From: Sulfidibacterium sp964456625
GTDB lineage: Bacteria; Bacteroidota; Bacteroidia; Bacteroidales; F082
Direction: 5' to 3'
Length of the DNA stretch: 47,274 nt
Assembly: GCA_964456625.1 (NCBI GenBank)
Contig: CAYWBO010000011.1
Coordinates: 1-47,274, forward strand
Within the stretch, counting starts at the first letter, position 1. Each line of letters opens with the position of its first letter. The position numbers were made by a program, and so were the translations under genes. Under the pieces are notes generated by a model that did not search any database, was not told the origin of the DNA, and worked only from the letters and a program-made list of their open reading frames with translations. Below, one piece after another: positions 41,884-47,274 of the stretch.

Positions 41884-42678
41884 TTATTTCCCCTCCGCTG
41901 ATGAGACCATGGGGAGAATTTTATCTGTTCTGTCCATTGTATTTTCTATCATCCAGCGGCCTTTGTAATATCTCAATTGCGTCATGTAGTAACCCGAAAC
42001 AATCAGATGATTAACAGACACCTTCCACTCTCCTCTTTCGAAAGCGATGGTATCCGTAACTATAGAAAATGTTTTTTTAACATCTACAAACCGGATGCCC
42101 ATATTGTATCCTGCCAAAAGGTGCTCCTTATTGTTCTCAATCCCTCTGATCACGGGAGCGTTATCATGCATGGACCAGATATCGCTCATATAATAAGCGC
42201 TTATGGAGTCCATTTCGCCTTTGTTAAACCATTCAACGTATCTGTATGTCGAGTCAAGCCTGTCGTAGGCTAGCCGGGCCTCTTTAAAATGGTTATGTGA
42301 ATGATACAACGACATGGAAACCAACAATCCTATCAATAAAACAGGAATGAGCAAAATCACAATTTTTTTCATGGGATGCGTTTTTAAGTTAAATAAATCC
42401 ACAACATTTTTAAAAAACTGTCCCAGCCAGATCCGGAGTCTATAAGCTGTCCTGTCGAGCTTATAAGAGAACCTACCAAACGAATTATAGATCTCATAAT
42501 CCAGACTTTCAAAGATCAGTTTTACCGTGTAACTCCTTGGTGTTACTTCCGCTGATTCTATTCTTTGAATTGTCCTCAGGCTTACATTACATTTTTCTGC
42601 AAGCTCTCCCTGAGTTAATCCTTTAGCAAGTCTTAATTCAGTAATTTTTTTTCCAAGATCCGGCTGTTTCATAATCAT
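41884..42678 (-). CDS. Membrane-tethered XRE-type regulator with NTF2-like C-terminal domain
   Basis: The 264-residue protein joins three parts. Residues about 8-60 form a helix-turn-helix of the XRE/Cro type (KITELRLAKGLTQGELAEKC, then LRTIQRIE). One membrane helix lies at about 105-125. A C-terminal domain at about 133-258 has the pattern of NTF2-like/SnoaL (DUF4440) proteins (FNKGEMDSISAYYMSD, then a strand-rich region ending YKGRWMIENTMDR). The topology puts the DNA-binding part inside and the NTF2-like part in the periplasm, as in one-component sensors. Ligand and targets are unknown. The start is MIMK at 42678; ATG 42672 is equally possible. Confidence 0.82.
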   Translation of the reverse strand: MIMKQPDLGKKITELRLAKGLTQGELAEKCNVSLRTIQRIESAEVTPRSYTVKLIFESLDYEIYNSFGRFSYKLDRTAYRLRIWLGQFFKNVVDLFNLKTHPMKKIVILLIPVLLIGLLVSMSLYHSHNHFKEARLAYDRLDSTYRYVEWFNKGEMDSISAYYMSDIWSMHDNAPVIRGIENNKEHLLAGYNMGIRFVDVKKTFSIVTDTIAFERGEWKVSVNHLIVSGYYMTQLRYYKGRWMIENTMDRTDKILPMVSSAEGK

Positions 42679-42718
42679 TTAAATTCGATGTAAAATTATG
42701 TTGAACTTAAAAACCAAT

Positions 42719-42726
42719 CAAATTTA
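42719..42726 (-). promoter_or_regulatory. Candidate -7 element for the tethered regulator
   Basis: The minus strand reads TAAATTTG, matching TAnnTTTG, 40 bases before the start at 42678. Confidence 0.4.
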
Positions 42727-42908
42727 CAGATTGTATTTGATACGTCATTCATACGCCATTCTATCCAATGATCTGACAATATTTACTTTACACTCAGGCT
42801 TATGAGACCCTGCCCTGACCATCCTGATAAGAATCCGGACGAGTCTCTTACCGAAGCATCTATTTGTCCTGAGTAAAATAAGAATTGTTATAAAAATTTA
42901 CCTGAAGT

Positions 42909-43316
42909 TTATTCCAAAAAGCCCCTTCTCTTTCCCCGGGTGGCATTGGCGCCTTTGACATTACCGCCGCCCCAGGTGAGTCCGGATTTTCTTTCCCGGA
43001 AGGGTGACTTGGAAATCCCCCACTGGGATTTTGGGGCCCCTTTCCGTGTTTCAGAAGATTTCTCCCCTTCATTCTCCAGAGGATTCAAAGGTTCCTCCAG
43101 GCTTCTTTCATTTCGAAAACTGCTGATAAAATAGCTGGGCAAACATATAATTCCAAGTACAGCCAGGGCCGAAAACAAAATCAGATCGTTATTTGGAAAC
43201 TTGAGAAAAATCCCCAGAAATCTTACCACAAGCAGAATGATTCCGGCGCCTCCTGAAATATAGAATATCACTTTGAAGGCATATTTCCTGGATTTAGGTG
43301 GGCTTGAAGGTTCCAT
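42909..43316 (-). CDS. Small membrane protein of unknown function
   Basis: The 135-residue frame has two membrane helices (about residues 14-34 and 41-65), with the pattern of small Bacteroidetes proteins that resemble the membrane part of GldL, and then a soluble tail. From about residue 80 on, the tail is Gly/Arg/Lys/Ser-rich and lies over a stretch containing hairpin sequences (43013-43031 and the palindrome GGGGCCCC at 43033-43040), so its last third may derive from an inserted repeat. The function is unknown. I see no clear promoter. An alternative 70-residue frame over the same tail is not convincing. Confidence 0.5.
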   Translation of the reverse strand: MEPSSPPKSRKYAFKVIFYISGGAGIILLVVRFLGIFLKFPNNDLILFSALAVLGIICLPSYFISSFRNERSLEEPLNPLENEGEKSSETRKGAPKSQWGISKSPFRERKSGLTWGGGNVKGANATRGKRRGFLE

Positions 43317-43453
43317 GGCAATAAATATTAAATTCGTAATCCCTTTTCTTCGAGGTTACCAATTTAATAATTTTTTAAGACATCTGCAAAATTTCGGGGT
43401 TTCATTTTGATCCAGGATCAGTCAGGATCAAAATCATCCGCCAAAGCGGTGGA

Positions 43454-43876
43454 TTATTCAAATTTTGCCTTGAATTCTTCAGGAACGGGAAGTTTCTTTC
43501 TTGCCCGGTAATCGAAAAAGACGATTCTTGTCTTAGCCCGGGCAATTTCCTTTCCTGTGGCTGTGTCGATAAGCAGATAAAAGAAATCGCAGGCAGCACC
43601 GGTAAAGTCGCCCACTGTTACGGCAAAATCGATCAGCGTTCCGTAATAGGCTTCCTGTTTGTAAACGATGACCGTATCAGCCTGGATGAGGCTGGCACCG
43701 CACACATCCATCTCGCTGTAACCGTAATTTTTTAAAAACCGGACGCGGGCTTCATGGATTAACGTCAGTACCGAATCATTTCCCAGGTGGCCGCCATAAT
43801 TCAGATCTGTGATACGCACCGCAATTTCTGTGTGGAACTCAAATTTCTCAGGCAGTTCCAGTTTTATCTTTCCCAT
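43454..43876 (-). CDS. Acyl-CoA thioesterase, hotdog fold (4HBT)
   Basis: The 140-residue cytoplasmic protein has a single hotdog domain. The N-terminal strand block EIAVRITDLNYGGHLGND carries the conserved tyrosine/histidine region of the 4-hydroxybenzoyl-CoA/YbgC-type thioesterases (the usual D-Y/N-x-G-H pattern). The helix HEARVRFLKNYG and a C-terminal RAKTRIVFFDYRARK strand follow. It should hydrolyse acyl-CoA esters; the chain length is unknown. It is monocistronic, with a terminator and promoter element directly upstream. Confidence 0.9.
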   Translation of the reverse strand: MGKIKLELPEKFEFHTEIAVRITDLNYGGHLGNDSVLTLIHEARVRFLKNYGYSEMDVCGASLIQADTVIVYKQEAYYGTLIDFAVTVGDFTGAACDFFYLLIDTATGKEIARAKTRIVFFDYRARKKLPVPEEFKAKFE

Positions 43877-43891
43877 ACAAACTCTTTTTTA

Positions 43892-43899
43892 CAAAAATA
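43892..43899 (-). promoter_or_regulatory. Candidate -7 element for the thioesterase
   Basis: The minus strand reads TATTTTTG, matching TAnnTTTG, 15 bases before the start. It overlaps one arm of the terminator hairpin at 43896-43927. Confidence 0.5.
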
Positions 43900-43927
43900 G
43901 CAATCAGAATGGAATCCGATTGCTATT
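43892..43927 (-). terminator. Terminator after the PLP-dependent lyase
   Basis: A ten-base stem (43896-43905 with 43918-43927), extended by two more pairs after one mismatch, is followed on the minus strand by a T-run. It separates the lyase from the thioesterase gene. Confidence 0.75.
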
Positions 43928-43970
43928 GCTAAAATCCCTAAATAAAATTTGTTTGTCTATAATCACATAT

Positions 43971-45179
43971 TTAGAGGTAATTTAGTTCTTTCAGGGTCTC
44001 CTCAATTAGGGCGCCACTACGTTCGATGTCGTGGTCGAGGCCCACTGAAAAACGCACCAGCCCTTGCGACAGGCCCATTTCTTTCTGAATCTCTTCGGGA
44101 ACTTCCGAAGAAGTGCTCTTGCCCGAATTGGAGAACAACGTTTTAAAATAACCAAGGCTCACAGCATGATAGCCGACGCCTTTGAGCTGCATCTTTTCCA
44201 TGAAAGGGGCGGCCCGTTCCGGGGTCTCCATATCGATGGCGATCATACCGCCGTAACCGAAATCTTTGTTCATCAGCTGCGTCATCAACTCATGCTCCGG
44301 ATGATCGGGCATGCCGGGATAAACGAATTTCAATCCGATTTCTTGAAATTTCTTCGCCAGGTACATGGCGTTTTCGCTATGCTTTTGCATGCGGATGTGT
44401 AAGGTGGCCATATTTTTCAGGATGCTCGACGAACGCAATGGATCCAGCACCGGCCCCAATAGCATGGCAGTGCCATCGTTCACACTGCTGATGGCGTTGA
44501 TAAATTCCGCCGAAGCGCAAATGGCACCTGCAACCGTATCATTTTTACCGTTGATGAATTTCGTCATACTGTACACTACAATATCAGCCCCAAGCTGATA
44601 AGGGCTGAAGATCATCGGGGTAAATGTGTTATCCACAACCAGTTTCGCGACGCCGTGTTCCTTCACTATTTTTGCCAGTTCCGGGATATTCGATATCTGC
44701 AACATCGGGTTGGTCATCGTCTCCGTGTAAACCACTTTGGTATTCGGCTGCATGGCCTGACGCACGCTTTCTAGGTTGGTGATGTTCACAAAGGAAATTT
44801 CAATATTGAACCTTTTCAGAAAATTGGCCAGAAAGGCGTAAGTACCGCCGTAGGTCGTCACGCTGGTGACGATGTGGTCGCCGCTATTGCAGAGCTGTAA
44901 AATGGTGGTGGTGATAGCTGCCATTCCGGAGCCCGTAACCCAGGCCATTTCCGTGCCTTCCATGGCCGCCAGGGCCTCTGAAAGATAGCGGTTACTGGGA
45001 TTCCAGTGCCTTGAATACAGGAAACATCCATGCCCCTCACCGTGGAAGGTATTGATCATTTCTTCCTCAGTCATAAAGGTAAATGTCGCCGAATCGGTGA
45101 TGGAAGGATTGACATCGCCGAATTCTCCGAACTGTTCCAGTTTCTGAATGGCTGTAGCCGGATCAAACTTTTTATTCAT
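43971..45179 (-). CDS. PLP-dependent trans-sulfuration enzyme (Cys/Met metabolism; gamma-lyase-like)
   Basis: This 402-residue fold-type I PLP enzyme belongs to the cystathionine/methionine gamma-lyase family. Conserved parts are YSRHWNP (residues 55-61), the phosphate-binding TGSGMAAI (82-89), TYGGTYAFL with Tyr110, the VVDNTF Asp (183), and the PLP lysine Lys207 in YSMTKF. Reactions of the family include breakdown of methionine, cystathionine or O-acylhomoserine. At the position of the Cys that is typical of dedicated methionine gamma-lyases (YGC in Pseudomonas) this protein has Gly112, so that assignment is not proven. The start is placed at 45179, 14 codons inside the frame, by family alignment. 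It is divergent from an Lrp-type regulator. Confidence 0.85.
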   Translation of the reverse strand: MNKKFDPATAIQKLEQFGEFGDVNPSITDSATFTFMTEEEMINTFHGEGHGCFLYSRHWNPSNRYLSEALAAMEGTEMAWVTGSGMAAITTTILQLCNSGDHIVTSVTTYGGTYAFLANFLKRFNIEISFVNITNLESVRQAMQPNTKVVYTETMTNPMLQISNIPELAKIVKEHGVAKLVVDNTFTPMIFSPYQLGADIVVYSMTKFINGKNDTVAGAICASAEFINAISSVNDGTAMLLGPVLDPLRSSSILKNMATLHIRMQKHSENAMYLAKKFQEIGLKFVYPGMPDHPEHELMTQLMNKDFGYGGMIAIDMETPERAAPFMEKMQLKGVGYHAVSLGYFKTLFSNSGKSTSSEVPEEIQKEMGLSQGLVRFSVGLDHDIERSGALIEETLKELNYL

Positions 45180-45278
45180 GATGCTGTAATTTTGTTTTGT
45201 TGTCCAAAACTCAAAGAACAAAATCCCATCTTTGAGAGATAAAACTTATGTGTAATTGTCATTCAAAATAGCCTTTAC

Positions 45279-45286
45279 AAAAATAT
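45279..45286 (-). promoter_or_regulatory. Candidate -7 element for the PLP-dependent lyase
   Basis: The minus strand reads TATTTTTG, matching TAnnTTTG, 99 bases before the start at 45179. Confidence 0.4.
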
Positions 45287-45333
45287 AAAATTTAAGTAAA
45301 AATGTATATTAACATGTAAATTTTCTTCATCAT

Positions 45334-45351
45334 TTTGTATTTTAATACAAA
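45334..45351. promoter_or_regulatory. Candidate Lrp operator palindrome
   Basis: Eight-base arms TTTGTATT and AATACAAA with a two-base spacer lie in the 226-base AT-rich divergent region between the lyase and lrp genes. A second inverted repeat (45288-45295 with 45317-45324) is nearby. The position fits a binding site for the divergently encoded Lrp regulator, but AT-rich sequence makes chance repeats likely. Confidence 0.4.
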
Positions 45352-45359
45352 TTAATAAT

Positions 45360-45367
45360 TATTTTTG
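45360..45367 (+). promoter_or_regulatory. Candidate -7 element for the Lrp regulator
   Basis: TATTTTTG matches TAnnTTTG and lies 39 bases before the start codon, immediately after the palindrome at 45334-45351. Confidence 0.45.
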
Positions 45368-45405
45368 CCTTTTTTATATTAATTTTATATTTTATTAAAT
45401 AAAAA

Positions 45406-45921
45406 ATGAACCATCAGTTTCAAATTGATAATCTGGATAAAAAGATTTTAAAGTTTCTGATGAAAGATGCACGGGTTTCCTTTCTGGAAATTGCCAGGCA
45501 ATGTAATGTTTCAGGGGCATCGGTTCATCAGCGGGCGTTAAAACTTCAGGAGACAGGGGTCGTTTCGGGCTCCCAGTTCCGTATCAATCCCAAAATGCTG
45601 GGATATCTAACCACGGCTTTCGTGGGCATTCAGGTAAACCTGACCAGTACACATACGCACGAAGAAGTATTTCAAAAAATCACAAAGATCCCGGAGGTGG
45701 TGGAATGCCACCATACTACCGGAAAATACTCATTGTTTCTCAAAATCTACTCCATGGACAATGAGCATCTGAAAAAAATTCTGGTGGAATTCATCCAGTC
45801 CATCCCTGAAGTAACCGCCACCGAAACCTTTATTTCATTGCAGGAAGGATTCAGCCGGCAGTTACCGATTGAAAAAAGCAACGGGAAGTCTAACGCAAAC
45901 CTGTTTTCATCGCAGGAATAA
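45406..45921 (+). CDS. Lrp/AsnC family transcriptional regulator
   Basis: The 171-residue DNA-binding protein has an N-terminal AsnC helix-turn-helix (residues about 5-60, starting LDKKILKFLMKDARVSF) and a C-terminal ligand-binding RAM domain (about 68-145, with VVECHHTTGKYSLFLKIY). A charged 20-residue tail follows. Lrp-type proteins sense amino acids, often leucine or methionine, and frequently control the gene next to them. Its divergent position with the PLP-dependent lyase and the palindrome in between suggest that it regulates that enzyme, which is inference. lpxD follows 36 bases after its stop. Confidence 0.92.
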   Translation: MNHQFQIDNLDKKILKFLMKDARVSFLEIARQCNVSGASVHQRALKLQETGVVSGSQFRINPKMLGYLTTAFVGIQVNLTSTHTHEEVFQKITKIPEVVECHHTTGKYSLFLKIYSMDNEHLKKILVEFIQSIPEVTATETFISLQEGFSRQLPIEKSNGKSNANLFSSQE

Positions 45922-45957
45922 TATTAAATTTTGTACCTTGCCACCAAAATTAAATTC

Positions 45958-46995
45958 ATGAAGTTTACAGCACAGCAAATAGCCAATGCCTTGAATGGAA
46001 GCGTTGAAGGACGCCCTGAAGTAGAAGTATCCACACTTGCCAAAATCGAAGAGGGCAAGCCCGGCAGTATCAGTTTTCTGGCAAACCCTGTTTATACCAA
46101 ATATATTTATGACACTCAGGCTGACATTGTTGTGGTAAACGAAGATTTTGTACCGGAAAAACCGCTTAAAACGACCTTAATTCGTGTGAAAGACGCTTAC
46201 CTGGCTTTCACATCTCTTCTGGAGATTTATCAGAATGCAAAACCTCAGAAATCGGGAATTTCACCCAAAGCTTCGATTGCCCCGACAGCGAAGATCGGGA
46301 AAGACGTTTACCTCGGTGACTTTGTCTATATCGGTGAAAACACGACCATCGGAAATAATGTAAAGATCCACGCCAACACCAATGTCGGTGACAACTGCAG
46401 CATCGGAAACGACACCATCATTTATTACGGTGTCAATATTTACGGAGAAACAGTGATCGGCAGCGAATGTATCCTTCATGCCGGCGTGGTGATCGGAGCC
46501 GACGGCTTTGGATTTGCACCCCAGCAGGGTACTGATTTCAAAAAGATCCCGCAAATCGGGAATGTGGTGCTTGAGGACCGCGTGGAAGTGGGTGCCAACA
46601 CCACAATCGACCGTGCTACCATGGGTTCTACCATCATCCGCAAGGGGGTGAAGCTGGATAACCTGATCCAGATAGCACACAACGTTGAAATCGGAGATAA
46701 TACGGTCATCGCATCTCAATCAGGGGTTTCGGGATCGACGAAATTAGGAAAGAACTGCATGATCGCCGGACAAGTTGGCTTTGTCGGGCATATCAAAATT
46801 GCTGACGGCATTAAAGTTATGGCGCAATCCGGTATTTCAAAGAGTTTCAAAAAGCCGGACAGTATTATCGGAGGCAGCCCGGCCACGAATCTGACAGATT
46901 ATCAGAAATCGTTGGTATATCTGAGGCAAATGGAAGGCCTTGTAAAAAGGGTCAATGAATTAGAAAACAAATTAAAGGAGATGCAGGGAGAATAA
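45958..46995 (+). CDS. lpxD: UDP-3-O-acylglucosamine N-acyltransferase LpxD
   Basis: LpxD adds the second acyl chain from acyl-ACP to UDP-3-O-acylglucosamine in lipid A synthesis. The 345-residue protein starts MKFTAQQIANALNG. It has the N-terminal uridine-binding domain (about 1-100), then a left-handed beta-helix of hexapeptide repeats (about 105-310, including HAGVVIGADGFGF with the catalytic His and AHNVEIGDN). A C-terminal helix ends it (MEGLVKRVNELENKL). The frame extends upstream to a TTG at 45931, but the family N-terminus is at 45958. It precedes lpxC, as in other Bacteroidetes. Confidence 0.97.
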   Translation: MKFTAQQIANALNGSVEGRPEVEVSTLAKIEEGKPGSISFLANPVYTKYIYDTQADIVVVNEDFVPEKPLKTTLIRVKDAYLAFTSLLEIYQNAKPQKSGISPKASIAPTAKIGKDVYLGDFVYIGENTTIGNNVKIHANTNVGDNCSIGNDTIIYYGVNIYGETVIGSECILHAGVVIGADGFGFAPQQGTDFKKIPQIGNVVLEDRVEVGANTTIDRATMGSTIIRKGVKLDNLIQIAHNVEIGDNTVIASQSGVSGSTKLGKNCMIAGQVGFVGHIKIADGIKVMAQSGISKSFKKPDSIIGGSPATNLTDYQKSLVYLRQMEGLVKRVNELENKLKEMQGE

Positions 46996-47092
46996 TCACA
47001 AAAGCGAAACATCGCTACAAAACGTTGAAATGACCTGCCTGAAAAATTTAAATTTCCGTATTTTACTGTTTTTAAGCAAATTAAAAAAACTG

Positions 47093-47100
47093 TATCTTTG
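47093..47100 (+). promoter_or_regulatory. Candidate -7 element P1 for lpxC
   Basis: TATCTTTG matches TAnnTTTG in the 233-base gap between lpxD and lpxC, 129 bases before the start. Confidence 0.45.
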
Positions 47101-47183
47101 GCAAAAAAGGCCTGCTATTTGAACGTAGGCTTTCAATATTGATATTCAAATTCAAATAAGCATTTTTTGGAACAAAAAAATAT

Positions 47184-47191
47184 TATTTTTG
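47184..47191 (+). promoter_or_regulatory. Candidate -7 element P2 for lpxC
   Basis: TATTTTTG matches TAnnTTTG, 38 bases before the start codon. With the upstream P1 it gives two possible promoters for lpxC. Confidence 0.5.
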
Positions 47192-47228
47192 CCAAAATTT
47201 CTTTTTTTAAAAAACATGCACTGATTAG

Positions 47229-47274
47229 ATGATTGAAAGGCAAACTACTCTGGGGAAAAAGGTTTCAATTGATG
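47229..47274 (+). CDS. lpxC: Start of LpxC (UDP-3-O-acyl-N-acetylglucosamine deacetylase), cut by the window end
   Basis: Only 15 codons are visible: MIERQTTLGKKVSID. The pattern RQTTL-x-K-x-V-S fits the N-terminus of LpxC, which in Bacteroidetes is commonly fused to FabZ. The position right after lpxD agrees with the usual gene order. Fusion and full length cannot be judged from this window. Confidence 0.65.
   Translation, partial: MIERQTTLGKKVSID

Noticed and set aside
41701..41901. 66-residue plus-strand frame over the palindromes
   Set aside because: The frame is mostly made of the palindromic repeat and has no family resemblance.
45180..45221. 14-codon N-terminal extension of the PLP-dependent lyase
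   Set aside because: Family proteins begin near MNKKFDPATA; the extra residues are unmatched.
1..47274. CRISPR arrays, tRNA or rRNA genes, prophage or intact insertion sequences
   Set aside because: I looked for regularly spaced repeats, tRNA-like segments and transposase motifs and saw none that could be supported.

Overview
The window comes from a Bacteroidota (Bacteroidetes) chromosome, probably a Bacteroidales/Marinilabiliales-like lineage. Supporting evidence: at least fifteen start regions carry the Bacteroidetes -7 promoter element TAnnTTTG; Shine-Dalgarno sequences are essentially absent; one secreted protein has a type IX secretion (T9SS) C-terminal sorting domain; there is a PorE-like TPR/PD40/OmpA protein, a fused ResB-CcsA cytochrome c biogenesis protein, and the lpxD then lpxC gene order typical of the phylum. 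Superoxide reductase and arginine deiminase suggest an anaerobic or microaerobic, amino-acid-using life. There are no rRNA or tRNA genes, CRISPR arrays, phage or intact insertion sequences. One 100-N scaffold gap lies inside a gene (26355-26454).

Layout. 1-8021: a Pro-tRNA editing protein and arginine deiminase, then ligA, a convergent short-chain dehydrogenase, and a transketolase/ribulose-phosphate epimerase pair (non-oxidative pentose phosphate pathway). 8024-12664: a minus-strand operon (tandemly duplicated DUF1599 protein, DoxX-like BT_3928-family membrane protein, lone DppB-type permease) facing folP and the c-di-AMP synthase gene cdaA on the plus strand. 12807-14663: superoxide reductase, then a strong terminator and a minus-strand pair (AI-2E-type permease, Dabb protein). 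14912-22726: a DUF2027-Smr protein, ccsBA, rfbC and uvrA. 22729-27359 (minus): BadF-type kinase, DgkA-type kinase and a large secreted PLD-like protein with a T9SS signal. 27967-36901 (plus): hemG, tatA with a very long basic tail, a PorE-like protein with an extra degenerate retropepsin-like domain, purM, a sodium symporter with a 49-residue MetS-like partner, and a membrane-anchored triple helix-hairpin-helix protein. 36904-41662: secreted GH27 alpha-galactosidase and two tandem POT-family transporters sharing an unusual promoter. 41663-43876: two related palindromes, a membrane-tethered XRE regulator with an NTF2-like domain, a small membrane protein and a hotdog thioesterase. 43971-47274: a PLP-dependent sulfur-amino-acid lyase divergent from an Lrp regulator, then lpxD and the first 15 codons of lpxC.

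Most of the window is core housekeeping. The less ordinary parts are the PorE-like/retropepsin fusion, the T9SS-exported PLD protein, the membrane-tethered regulator, the H1-like TatA tail, the MetS-like small subunit and the two POT paralogues under one shared non-consensus promoter. A methionine theme is possible (MetS-type symporter, gamma-lyase-family enzyme, Lrp regulator) but is inference. I did not find a clear-cut novel defence or mobile system.
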